This document shows, one piece after another, positions 24,162 to 35,853 of a stretch of DNA of 64,000 bases (positions are counted from its first letter, which is position 1; every line of letters starts with the position of its first letter). Source of the stretch: Azolla pinnata. Lineage: Eukaryota; Streptophyta; Polypodiopsida; Salviniales; Salviniaceae. Made by a program: the position numbers and the translations under genes. Location: NCBI GenBank assembly GCA_037176905.1, contig JBBBWG010016445.1, forward strand, positions 17,648 through 81,647, read 5' to 3'. The notes beneath the pieces are model-generated. The model did not search any database. It was not told the DNA's origin and saw nothing but the letters and a program-made list of their open reading frames with translations.

Positions 24162-26117
24162 AAGAGGATTTATCCGGAAAGCGTGTGAAAGGATTCAATT
24201 TTACCCATTTAAATTTGTATAGAGGGATCGATGAGCATTGAGAAGGAATAAAGATGTAACGAGAAAATATACGCGTAATGAGAAAATATAATTCTAAAGA
24301 TTTTCATATTTCAGAGACCGATGTTCAATTGTTCCAAATGTGGGTGGTGCACCATTCATAGGTATACCCGCAAGAATCGCAAAGATTAACTCATTTCAGA
24401 TTTGCAGTTAATTTATAGTTAGGTATAGGGAATCCTGTCGATTTTCTCATGCGAGGTTTGCACATGCATCGGAATTTGTCTTGTGCAGTACTGTACCTTG
24501 CGGCCTGTATATATCGATCCATTATCTCTTGTAACTGGTTTGGTGATCATAAATATATTTGGCTGCCTTTTTCCTTTTATTTCCGATAACATCGTCACCC
24601 TGTTGTATCTATCTGAGTCGATGGGAAGCTGGAAATCAGCTGTGCTGGAAGAAGAATCGGATTGTTTTTAGATGGATGATTTTGAAAATGTTTTTCTCGA
24701 GAGCTTACATTTCGAGATCTTGGCTGCATCCTCTAGATGGATGCAGAGCGGCGCAAGCTGAATGAATGTACGAGCTTTGCGGAAAACACAAAATCCCTCT
24801 TTTCCTTGCTTCATGCGTGTCGGCTCTTGATGATGAGAACACTTGGCTAGGAAAACTGCCCAATCTAAACCGTATTTTGTTTGTCATGTGCATGCGCATG
24901 TGTATATATGTATGCATGTGCATTTGCACGTGCATGTGCGTGAATGTATGTGGCGTGTGCGTGTGCATGTGCATGTGCGTGAATGTATGTGGGCGTGTGC
25001 ATGTGCATGTGTGTCTTTGTGTAGGTATGTAACATGATGTATGTGTGCATGCACGCATGTGTATGTGCATGTGCGTATGTATCTGTGTGTGCGTGTGCAT
25101 GGATGTGCGTGTGCGTGTGCGTGTGCGTGTGTGCATGCATGCATGCATGTGTATGTGCGTGTGTGCATGCATGCATCCATGTGTATGTGCGTGCATGCAT
25201 GCATGTGTATGTGCGTGCATGCATGCATGTGTGTGCGCGTGTGTGCATGTGTGCGTGCATGCATGCGTGTGTATGTGCATGTATGTATGTGTGTGCGTGT
25301 GCGCGTATGTAGCATGATGTATGTGTGCGTGTGTGCATGTTTATGTGCATGTGTGTATGTATCTGTGCGTGTGTGCGCGCGCGTGTGCATGCATGTGCAT
25401 GTGCCGTATGCGTATGTATGAATGCTTGTGTGTACGGATGCGTCGATGCATGTGCATGCATGCGTCCCTATGCATGTGCATGCATGCGTCCCTATGCATG
25501 TGCATGCCGGTGGTGCAGGTGCGTGCATGTGCGTATGTGCATGTATGGATGTCCATGCGTGCGTATGTGACATACTTATGGCGCATGTGTGTGCGCATGT
25601 CAATGCGTGTGCACATGGGCCAATTTGCATGTGCATGGCATGTATGTGCATGCGGTGAATGCGTATGTATGTATGTGCATGCGGTGAATGCGTATGCATG
25701 TATGTGCATGCGGTGAGTGCGTATGCATGTATGTGCATGCGGTGAATGCGTATGTATGTATATGTATGTGTTCTGAATGTGGGCACTTTTTCTTCTTCTC
25801 CGTCGTGTTTCTAACCACAATTCCTTCCAAGGCTTCCATCAGAAGCCTTCGCCCGTCCGTCTTTCTGGATTTCCGTAGACTGCTTCTGTAAGGAGCACAT
25901 CTCGATTCATCTTCCCCGCCTTCTGCCTTGTGTTAAGTCTGCGCATTGTGAACAGAGATCTGTTGAGAGACCTCACAGCTGTCGAAGCTGAGAAGATATT
26001 CGCTCTGGCTGATTGTCCTTTGTTGCTCCGATCCCATCGACAGTCGAGAAGAAGATAAGGAAGTGAGAAGAAAGGAGAAGGAGTAGAGCAAGAAACCCTC
26101 AGAGAGTCGTAGAGAGA
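24162..26117. other. Intergenic region between HCS1 and the AT-hook gene
   Basis: It contains the HCS1 3' UTR, the large alternating purine-pyrimidine array (about 24890-25765) and a CTTC/GAGA-rich leader at 25785-26117 for the AT-hook gene. I see no coding exon. Confidence 0.7.
24890..25765. repeat. ~880-bp alternating purine-pyrimidine array (GCATGTGTATGTGCATGTGCG)
   Basis: Almost unbroken alternation of purine and pyrimidine, built from GTATGT, GTGCAT and GCATGCAT steps. The right part has a higher-order unit: GTGCATGCGGTGAATGCGTATG and variants recur four times between about 25647 and 25760. Long open frames across it on both strands encode only Cys/Met/Val or His/Thr/Ala runs and are not genes. 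Confidence 0.95.
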
Positions 26118-27306
26118 ATGGAGAAGGTTTGCTGTGGTGGTGGGGAAGGTGAGCAGCTTCCATCAAAGAAGAAGAGGGGGAGGCCTCGAAAATCAGAGCA
26201 AGAGGCTGCCAGAATAACCAAGGAAAAGAAGGATGGATCAGTAAAAGATAAGAAGGAAATTCGGCATAGAAGTACTGAAGACAATGCATCAAAGCTGATG
26301 GAATACACGGCCTCGAATCAGCTCTTCATAAAAGGTGTGGAACAAAGAACCACACATAAAAAGCTCTACTTGTTCCTCTGTTTGAATAGCGAGTCTCTAG
26401 GTTTTGGTTTTCGTCTTAGAAATTTCTGGATCTCACACAATTTTGGGTTTTTTTGTCATAAAACAGAGATGATTGGTTGTGAGAATTTTAGAGTATTGTT
26501 TGTAATGTAGGGTTATTTTCGGCTGTATTTAGAGACGGTGTTCGTGAAAATTTTATGTGTTTTTTGTTTGAAGAGTTTTTAGGCTCATTTGGGAAAGAAA
26601 TTTATTGGACGATTTTAGGAAATTTAGGGCCCTTTGTTGTGGAGGGAGATTTTCAGTGAGGCCAAACTGCCAAATCAATTTGTGAGAATGGAAAATGACA
26701 ATGTAATAAATTAGGGTTTTGAGAAACAAAACGAGCACTGCGATAAATTAGGATTTTGAGAAACAAAAAAGTAAAAAACGTGATCAAATTAGGGTTTTGA
26801 GAACAAAAAAAGTAAAAAATTAGGGGTTTTAGTAACAAAAAAGACATGTGGTAAACTACGGTTTCGATCTCAACAGAAAAAGACGATTTCATAAATAAGG
26901 GTGTCAAGAACAGTAAAGGTAATAATGAAATTTTAGGGTTGAGCATCCAAATAGAAATCAGCAAAAGGAAAGATCAAAGAATTTGCTCTGGAAGACTTAA
27001 AGGGGGGTTGGGCTGGCAGGGAATAAAATGCAGAAAGAAGGCCAAGGTGAAGCAGTGATGGAGAAGACCACTCACATGAAGCAAGCTGTGGGTGACCCTG
27101 TAGATGGAGTCATAGATGGAGCCTTTGATGCTGGATATCTTGTCACCATCAAAATTGGTTCACACTCAGATAGACTCTACCATGGTGTGGTGTTTGGTCC
27201 TGAACTCTCCACTCCTGTTAACCAACAAAATGATGTTGTTCCACAGCTCAAGATGATGACATATGCTTCGCAAGGAACTTCTGGTTACGGCTATGGCGTA
27301 GTGTAG
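26118..27306 (+). CDS. Small AT-hook protein resembling the plant METABOLIC NETWORK MODULATOR family
   Basis: Two exons, 26118-26334 and 27020-27306, join in phase 1 (G|GG) to give 167 residues. The N-terminus carries one AT-hook, KKKRGRPRK (17-25), which binds the minor groove of A/T-rich DNA, in a Lys/Glu-rich region. The second exon has the plant-specific segment GDPVDGVIDGAFDAGYLVT, then HGVVFGPELSTPV, NQQNDVVPQLK and a Gly/Tyr tail ending YGYGVV. From memory, that segment (V-x-GVI-x-G-x-FDAGYL...GVVF-x-P) occurs in AT-hook proteins of the MNM1 type, whose role is poorly defined; a nuclear DNA-associated role is inferred from the AT-hook. The ATG follows a GAGA-rich leader. The intron has repeated AAATTAGGGTTTTGAGAA elements. 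The family label is tentative; gene structure and AT-hook are clear. Confidence 0.84.
26690..26945. repeat. Loose repeats of AAATTAGGGTTTTGAGAACAAAA in the AT-hook gene intron
   Basis: About five diverged copies of AATTAGGGTTTTGAGAAACAAAA with spacings of roughly 40-60 bp lie inside the intron. Confidence 0.7.
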
Positions 27307-29134
27307 CCTTAGCTTAATAGAGTCCACCGCCTTGCCATACAGCATTCCATGCAATGGAGGTATATTAGCATATCATCATCCAACCTAAAGGCAAAAGCGT
27401 AAGCCTACTTTTATCAAACCAAAGGTATTAGCCTGTCATTTAACCTAAGGCATAAGCTTGTCATCCAAGCAAAGGCATAAAAGCTATAAGCCTCTCATCA
27501 TTTAACCAAACTCAAAACCGGCATACACATATCATCATCTGACCAGCCCATTATCATTCAAGGCAGGATATGTGCCTATCTTGTTCAACCCATGGTATAA
27601 GCTTCTCTCATCATTCAACTCAGGGTATGTGAACTCGTTATAATATGTGAGGTTACATTCAGCCTGATATATATGTTTTCATATTCGAGCATTTGTTGTA
27701 CTGAGCTTAGGTGGGGTGTTAAACACAGTTAGTGCACACAGCTAATACATCTGTTTGTACATTCATTGTATAATTCCTGGTGCATTGGCAATCTGCCATA
27801 TAACACTACCTTGGTTGTTTTACTGTTTACATGATACTTAATTGTCCTTCTAATGTTTTGACACATTGATTATGTATAATGGTTTATTGGCTAAGGAGAG
27901 GTTTTGGCACAGAAGATGCAATGCACAATCATGATTGAATATATACATAATGGCCACATTGCCTGTTCTTTTGGATTTATTACAACATGCGGAAATAGCC
28001 TCAGAATCAAATGGTTGAGCAGAAGTCTGGGCCTCTTAAAAAATAAAAAGGTCTACAAGATCAAATGCCTATGCTTATGTTGGTAATGAGAAGTATAAAG
28101 CATTCTGATGTAACACTAGTCCATGATTTATAAGCTAGAGGATGGAATATCCCATATTTTCTGCGAAATGTTCCATGAGCATGGTAGAAGTTTAAGCTTA
28201 GTAGCCAATTTTTGACCAAGGAGATCAGACTAATGTTGTAACAGGGATTTTTGCTCAAAGTCAAATTGAAATTAGAAAAGGCTGCAAGGTCACAAAAATA
28301 TATGTACACATGGATAGTGTGCGAAAAGTACAGATGCAATAGGTAAACTCAAAAAATCAGTTGTATGAATCAACACAAGATCTCTCTGAGCTGCATAGGA
28401 AACGTCACTGATAACCACTTAATTCTTCACGTGAGAAAAGGAGTGTATATGCATTTCATGATTTCAGAAAAAATACAGGCACTGGCATCTGACATCTAAT
28501 TATTGAACTGCGCAAAAGTTTCCTCATCATCTCAAGGTCATTTCAAAACAGAGGTAGTGGCTTGATTATCATCAGCACAAGTATTTTGCAAACAAGCCAT
28601 CTCTTCAGGAAAATTCAGTTGTTACCAGATTACCATCTAAACTGATATTGGAGTATTAAAAACCAAAACAGCGTAGAGCCAAATTCTCTAACAGTGTATA
28701 GTTCAGAGGATGTGATACTGTATATAGTTCCACATTGTATTGTGCTTGAATCCGAGGTGTCAGAAAAAAATACAGAAGTCCTGGAATTATATTTTCTTGG
28801 ACGGGTATTTGGTATTATCGTCATAACAGAAGGATGCCAGGAATTTCTAAACAGTGACTGCCATTTTAATCACAGAAAATTACCATTATTAACTTCATTC
28901 ATCAAGGATATGCACTTAAATTACTTTCTGTAATATTAATGTCAAGGCCTCAAGTTTGACAGACTATTAGGAGAATATTAAATTATATGCTCGGATCAAT
29001 GGGTAAATGAGAACTAATGCCATTGATCCGAGCCATATTAATGTTGAGAATATTAAATTATATATGTTCCTTCATCAAAGTCAGGAACTAATGCCTTCAA
29101 CAAGTTAGGATGCTAAATCAGCAACGTATTGAGA
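27307..29134. other. Convergent intergenic region between the AT-hook gene and the ZIF1-like gene
   Basis: 3' UTRs of both genes are expected here. A loose ~30-bp repeat (GGCATAAGCCTGTCATCATTTAACC and variants) spans about 27375-27620. No further coding exon can be supported. Confidence 0.6.
27375..27620. repeat. Diverged ~30-bp repeats (AAGGCATAAGCCT...TCATC...AACC)
   Basis: Several imperfect units with GGCATAAGC/GGTATAAGC followed by TCATCATT-AAC lie in the 3' flank of the AT-hook gene. Confidence 0.65.
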
Positions 29135-32100
29135 TCAATCTTCAGACAAAGGTTCATTAAGATAACTGGGTAATAATGGTTCTACCGCTGCCAGAACAGT
29201 GATCAAGGCCAAGAAACTCAAAATAGAGAACACCATCCACATCCCTACAGGTAAGGACATAAGGTCCAAATTTTAAACAAGAACCAATACTTCATATATA
29301 TAATTTGTTCATCTGTTGTTTGAAACTACCTAATTTTTCATCCATTAATTTCCTTTGTTTAATCGATTCATTTGTTCTTTATTTATCTATCTTCTTTCTT
29401 TAATCCTTTATTTAATTATCTATTCCATCTTTCCGTCCTCTAATATTTGCTAATAATATTGAAGAACAAAATATCTAATATTTGCTAATAATATTTGCTA
29501 ATTTACTATATGTTATTTTTTGTTTTATATATTGAAGAACAAAATATCTAATAATATTATATCCACCTGGAAGAAATGATGCATCCATTCGTCCTTGCGC
29601 CCATGAAAATCTGTTACCCAAAATGTCAGGACAAAAATTTGGCTAAATGATCGATTAAGTTTCCTTAATATTTGACATACATTACTCCTGCAGTGGCCGG
29701 AGCGACAGCTTTGAATAGTGACATCAAGCTAGTCGAGATTCCATTTACAACTCCTCGCCTTGAACTCTCCTGTAAGGGCAAACGTACATGTAGCATAATT
29801 TTACTATTCATGCAGTTGCATCTGACACATGGTTTTATTTGTGGAGGAATTTGGCACATAAAGGTGAACTTTCAATATAAGATTATTTATGATTGTAATT
29901 ACAGACCTCTCTTTTGCATCTGTCTTACAATGCAGGTATAGATGGAAATTTATTTGGCACAAATCCTGCATTGCGAAAATCCAATTAAAAGATTGATTAC
30001 ATACCACTGAGTTATTAATCAGCATAAACGTCCCGGTCACAACACAAGTCTGCAGACAACCAAATCAATTGAAGTCAGTGAAAATGTAGTAATTAAAGCG
30101 CACATACCTCATTTGCAGGAAAAAAAGGCGATTCTAGTAACATTTTCTGTATTCTTTCAGTGTGAGTTTATGAGAACAATGAGGGCATACAATGCCTATG
30201 TATTGCTTCCTGATGTCCAACGAAATAAATACACGCTTTAGAGCCCACCTAACAGTGCTTCTTCGGCTGGCATGACAGCATCAGCAAGCAACAAAAGCTT
30301 GCTCTGCCAGCCCAAACTGAACAGCACGTGTGAAGAAGTGGCCCAGTCTGATCTCCATCTGAAGGTGTTCTCTATCTTAGCTGAACAACGGAAATTTTGG
30401 AATCTTCTCTATGATATGCATGCTTTCTGTAAACTCTCTAGGTAGAAATACCATCAAACAATAAGAGGATCAAACAGTATCCAAATACAGTAGTAATGTG
30501 AACGTCTTTGATTTCATCCAACAAAATAGTCCTCCTGCCTGTGTGTAGAGAAAACAAACGATAGAAACTCCACCGTTGCGGACAAAGATTCAGGGAGTAC
30601 GAAAAATTCTTTGGTCTACAGATCAACAATTCAGCCATTTCTTTGGTCTACAGCCAGTTTACAGTGGTGGGCACAGTATTTGCTCTTTGTACCTAGAAAT
30701 CTCAACACCAAGGACTAAGCTATATGGTTAGTTATGACCAATCATGGTAATTTCTATGTAATTCCACGGATAACTTAGTCAGCTTATCATAACTGGATGG
30801 TATATATCCCAGTACTGTCTTTACTTTGAGAGAGAGATATCAACATCCCAGTACTTATCATAACAAATGTAATCCTCTAAGTAAATAGAACACTTCTCCT
30901 GCAACAGAGGGACATCATAAATACATAGTTTTTCGGCTTAGTATATACTAAGGTCTTCTGTCAAATATTTCGTCTTATCCTGCTACTGAAGATTATGTTC
31001 TTCAGGGAACAACAAGATCCTACAAAGAAAAATGCATTGGCGTCATTGTACTTAGAACTACAATGACCTATGAGAAAGAGTTTTTTCACAGATATACAAT
31101 AAAAGATGAAGCTTTGAATGAACTTATATGAGATTATCATTTTCAAATGGCCTGTAACATATGTGACTGAACCCGTGTATGTAGTAAGGTGAAAAAATTA
31201 AATGACAAATTGAAAGCTTACAGAAAGTATATTCTTCACAGCAGCTACAGGAAGGATTGCAGCCCAAAGTGTGATCCCCTCAAGCTTTGCCATCAGAGGG
31301 TATAATGCAATAAGGCATACCGACAAGAACTAGAATATTCCAACGCAGCACAGAATTATATCAGTAGGAACATTGTTTCATGACTATAGCAATCAACTTT
31401 ATATGGTTACCAGAGATACAGTGGATATACTATTGCACAATTCTTACTGCTGGAAAACGAACAACTTGAATTGCACCAAAGAATTTGACAAGACGTGGAA
31501 ACAGGAAAAGCTGAAACATGAGAAGAGAGGCACCTACAGCAGACAAGAATAATCATCGCATGCTTAAAAGGATTCACAGTTTGCATATCTATGTGCCATA
31601 CCAGTTACAGCAAGGACGTCACCAACTTTGGATGTAGTAAATCCTAGTCCACCATATAGTTTTGGACTGACAGCCCATAAAGAAAATATCTGTACAGTCA
31701 AACTTGTTTCTAAACCATTATCCTAACTTCATAAGAAAAATACAATTGTACTACACTTTTTTGAGTTTTCACCTCTGAATATGCCATGGAGTGTAGGGCC
31801 CAAAGACAATAAACAAATACTGCAGCTATCATCTCCCGGTTTCTCCAAAGAGATCTTTTAGTCTTCGCTGTTGCACGCATTGGACCATCCAAACTTTCAA
31901 TAACCTTATCATTTTCTACATCGTTGCTTTGCCCATCAATATTCTTCTCATCAGAAAGTATTAAATTGATTGGATGATTATGTAAGGTCTCCTGTAAGTA
32001 GTACAGTTCAGAATTGATATTAAATTCCATGCATAAATTAACCATGCATAAAGGCGTATCTGGATCCTACAAATGCATACATGACGACAATACTCAGTAC

Positions 32101-35100
32101 AACGACAATAGCAAGCTGTCGCATTTCAGAGAAGTATTGGTATTACTTACTGGAATGAAAAAGCTGAGAAGAAGGCCAGCTAAAGCAAATGTAGATATGC
32201 ATATACAAGGCAACGCGTACGGAAACCTGCATTCAGCACATAATCAATATCAGAGATTCCGATAGAATCACTACTGATGTTCTCATACAGGAAAAAGCTT
32301 GCCTGCTAAATAATGAACCACTTGGAAATAGAATTGGATATTTCTCAGCAGGCTGCAAAAATGAGTGCCAAAATCCAGAAACTTTAAGCGATAACATATC
32401 AGATCTTTACAGGAATCATGGCTACTTTCTTATAAATCAGTGTAGCAGATGTTTTCAGGAATCAGACTAGTTTATTATGAATCACAGGGCAGTAAAGGCG
32501 TTATGTATCTATTATTTCCTAAGATGCTCTTATTTCCACCACTATCAGTTGTGCAGAGTGATCTTAGCTACGAATATATGCATGATTTAGTAAGAATTAA
32601 GTCCAATGGGACATAACATGAAATCCATCTTATTAATCTCCTTTGTCTCCATCTTTTAAATCTCCCTTCTACAGACGGAAGGAATAAATGAATTGTTGTA
32701 GTGAAGGATGAGATACATCTCTGGATGGATGGAAGTTGTGCTTTGTTACAGTTACCTCACAGCCTCATATCTCACTACTGCCAAAAACCAGTTTATATTT
32801 GACTAATAGCTTAACTCAACATAACACATGCACAATATGGCTAGATAGGTTCACAGTTAAGCGCAAGCAAACCTGAGCCAAGTACCCTCCAATAGCTGGT
32901 CCTATTATCAGCCCAACCCCCCACATAGTACCAACCTACATATAATCATCCATTTCAAAAGTTCTGAACATAGACAAAAGAAAAACGATAAGAGGAAGTG
33001 GTCATGAGTGTCACCGTTGATAAACCCAGTGCTTGATGCTCTTTGCTACAGAGTTCTGATGCATATGCCTGTGAAAACAACTCAATGACTTCCTCACTCA
33101 TAATCATAATCCAATCTGAAAAGCTATACAAGCTAAATATACTCCCTGACTTTTCACACTGGAGAATATGAGAATCAGCAGCATAAAATGATAAGATTTC
33201 TATATTGAGTTGAAGATAAAATTTAGTACTGATATTAATGCATACCCTTACTGTCCCAAGTATTCCATTGCAGATACCAAGAAGAAAGCGTGTTGTCACT
33301 GCAACCCAAAAATTGGTGCTGAAACCAAAGAATGTGTTGAAAATGACTCTGCCATTAGAAACAGATACAAGTTCATGAGATACATATTGATGGCAAAAGT
33401 AAACCTGCTCTTAAATATTTCTCATCAATCAGAAAGACATGGATTTATCTTTTACATTGATGCAGTACCAATGAGCATGACAGGCTTGCGTCCATATCTA
33501 TCAGCTACCATGCCCCATAATGCTGAAGTCATGAAACGTCCAAGCATCATGGCTGATCCTGTAAAAGAAACAGACAATTTGACAGCATTAAACTCTTTTG
33601 ATCCAGCTCAGACACAAAAGTTTGTGAAAAATGTATTAATTAACATCAATAATGATGATTGCCACTATAAATGAGCATGGAGGCTTCCACATGTATTAAT
33701 TAACATCAATAGTGATGATTACCACTATATATGAGCATTGAGGCTTTCACGTGTATTAATTAACATCAATAGTGATGATTGCCACTATATGAGCATGAAG
33801 GCATCTAAGGGAGACAGTTAAGGACACGCATATATCACCTTTCAGATTGAGCGCATGAAGTACAAAAGCAAAACATTTGGAGCAGTGAGAGATACATTTA
33901 ACCTTTGATGACGAAAATCATGCACAACAAGTCAAGTTACTGCAGAGAGTACATGTACCAAATTTTATAAACCATAAGAGGGTAAATTTTTCTCTAGTAT
34001 ATATGCCATCAGAGTATTCTACATGTAGATTGGAATGGAAATCTCTTGTATTCTACATATAGATCCTGCATCATACACCCTCAGGTGATGATACGACATG
34101 AAATTCACTATGGATTCTACCATTTCCCAGAAACAGCTTATTCTTTAATTATTTAACTAATCAAAAAGACATTTTATTTCTTTTCTGTTAAGAAATTTAG
34201 AATAATGATTGTATAATACTCCTCATCTTATCAATTTGGAAACGTTTTTTGCTATTAAAAAATTGCATTCAAACATATCTTTGCACCTATATAGCCTGCA
34301 TATGAACCAATCTTAGTCTCTGAATCCGCGACACCAAAATCTCGAACCTGCAAAGACATCAGTATGCTTTATCATATTCAATGGAACGTTTTTATTATCT
34401 GAGAAAAGTCAGGAATAATGAAGAAGTTTTACCATGAAATAGATGAATGGAAATAGTGAAGCAATAGGCAATGCTGCAATGATGCAAAAGAAACAGATAT
34501 TAGAAAAGCAATCAATATATCTTAACAAAACATGATCCTCATTCACTCTCTCTCGAGCAGGCCATCCATCTTTCTACATCAACATCATTTCTCTTTTCAT
34601 CCAATACAGATTTATCATCATCATCATCATATATCTCATAGACATTCATTCGTTTCAATATCAACAACAATTATATCCCATCATCGTCTATGTCTTCCTC
34701 TAATCTATAATCACGTCATCATCATATCGTTCATGCCCATTAATTCATATTGGTATTATCATCGTGACAAATTCCATCATCCTTCTCTCTCTTTCTCTGA
34801 TACATCACCACCATCATTACCAGCATCTCTCATTGTCGTTACACTCTGAAAAAACCATGCACAAAATTCAGACCCCAAGTTGGCGAGGATCAATGAACAT
34901 CCTCTCCATCTCTCTCTAGAGTCTTACATACCGTTCTTGTCATACATTCCTCATATTTGTCATTGTCTATACCTGATACATCCCCTCCATCATTATCAGC
35001 ATCTCTTGTAGTCATTCATTCCGATGGAACCATGCACAAATTCAGACCCCAAGTAGGACAGGATCAATGAAGATCCTCTCCATCTCTTTGTAGAGTCTAA

Positions 35101-35599
35101 CACACCGCTCTTGTCGTATATCCCTCATAATTCATCCACGAGCATTCATCCTGACGGTCGAATCAATTGTCTCAGTCCCAAACAGGATGAGAACGCATCC
35201 CTCATCCATTTGAATGAGCATCTGTCTGTAGAGTCGAACACACCGTTCTTGTCATATATCCCTCGGACTCATCCATGCATCCATCCTGGCGGCCGTATCA
35301 ATTGTCTCGGTCCCCAGGCGGATGAGAACACATCCCTCATCCACCCGTCCTTCACTCACCCGACACACAAATAAATACACGTACCAAGCACGGAGAAGAG
35401 AGGGCTGAGCCGTACCATTGCAAAGGACGAGGAAGGCGACGAAAGAGAGCTCTTTCCGTGGCGGGCCTTTGGAAGTGGCTTTCCGGAGGCGAAGGAGGCA
35501 ACCGGGGCAATTCTCGTAGAAGTCGGCGGGCGGAGGAGGCTGGTGCTGCGAGAGGAGGGGAAGGGTCTGAGCGGACGACGCAGGGCTGTTCCCCCCCAT
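29135..35599 (-). CDS. ZINC INDUCED FACILITATOR-like MFS transporter
   Basis: Seventeen exons keep frame and give about 502 residues. In reading order: 35599-35416, 34473-34433, 34347-34287, 33558-33469, 33346-33246, 33068-33015, 32935-32873, 32352-32303, 32226-32151, 31991-31773, 31689-31602, 31533-31448, 31329-31222, 30049-30005, 29769-29681, 29610-29567, 29244-29135. ZIF1/ZIFL proteins are 12-helix, mostly tonoplast transporters; Arabidopsis ZIF1 moves nicotianamine into the vacuole, and ZIFL1 affects potassium and auxin. Family marks are FYENCPGC (27-34), [20 protein letters not shown] motif [12 protein letters not shown] (111-121), [89 protein letters not shown] and [15 protein letters not shown]. 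Intron 8 starts with GC (AG|GCAAGC). The substrate cannot be read from sequence. G-boxes lie 172-254 bp upstream of the ATG. Confidence 0.95.
33630..33805. repeat. Three ~60-bp tandem repeats in intron 3 of the ZIF1-like gene
   Basis: The unit with GTATTAATTAACATCAATA, GTGATGATT and CCACTATA-TGAGCAT is present three times, with only a few substitutions between copies. Confidence 0.9.
34850..35265. repeat. Imperfect ~100-180-bp repeats in intron 1 of the ZIF1-like gene
   Basis: Elements CCATGCACAAA-TTCAGACCCCAAGT, GGATCAATGAA-ATCCTCTCCATCTCT, TAGAGTC-ACA-ACCG and TCTTGTC-TATATCCCTC recur in order two to three times. Confidence 0.75.
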
Positions 35600-35635
35600 A
35601 TCTCATGCAGCAGCAGCAGCAAAACCCTAACCCTA

Positions 35636-35672
35636 AGGGAAGGGAAGGGAAGGGAAGGGAAGGGAAGGGAAA
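35636..35672. repeat. GGGAA pentanucleotide repeat in the ZIF1-like leader
   Basis: About seven GGGAA units lie roughly 40-70 bp upstream of the minus-strand ATG, next to AACCCTAACCCTAA (telo-box-like). On the transcript strand this is a polypyrimidine CCCTT tract. Confidence 0.85.
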
Positions 35673-35770
35673 GGGAGGAGCTCTGACAGCAACAGCAGCG
35701 CGTTCGAAGGAAGGATTCCATTGGTTTTTGTATTGACTGGTTTTCCCCCCCCTTCCCAAGAGATACGCAA

Positions 35771-35853
35771 CACGTGGCAGTACACGTGGCATCCCGCCAC
35801 GTGGCCGACACGTGGATCCTGCCACGTGGCCGACACGTGGATCCTGCCACGTG
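35771..35853. promoter_or_regulatory. Array of seven G-box (CACGTG) hexamers upstream of the ZIF1-like gene
   Basis: CACGTG occurs at 35771, 35783, 35798, 35809, 35823, 35834 and 35848. All seven are followed by G and five by GGC, giving the CACGTGGC ABRE/G-box core; part is an exact 25-bp duplication containing GACACGTGGATCCTGCC. The array sits 172-254 bp upstream of the ATG of the minus-strand ZIF1-like gene and is far from any other gene start. G-boxes are bound by bZIP (ABF/GBF) and bHLH factors (PIF/MYC/bHLH-IVc). Which class acts here cannot be told. Confidence 0.85.

Noticed and set aside
24705-25839. Several long Cys/Met/Val-rich or His/Thr/Ala-rich open frames on both strands, up to 300 codons
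   Set aside because: They are translations of the alternating purine-pyrimidine microsatellite. All frames are open because the repeat lacks stop triplets.
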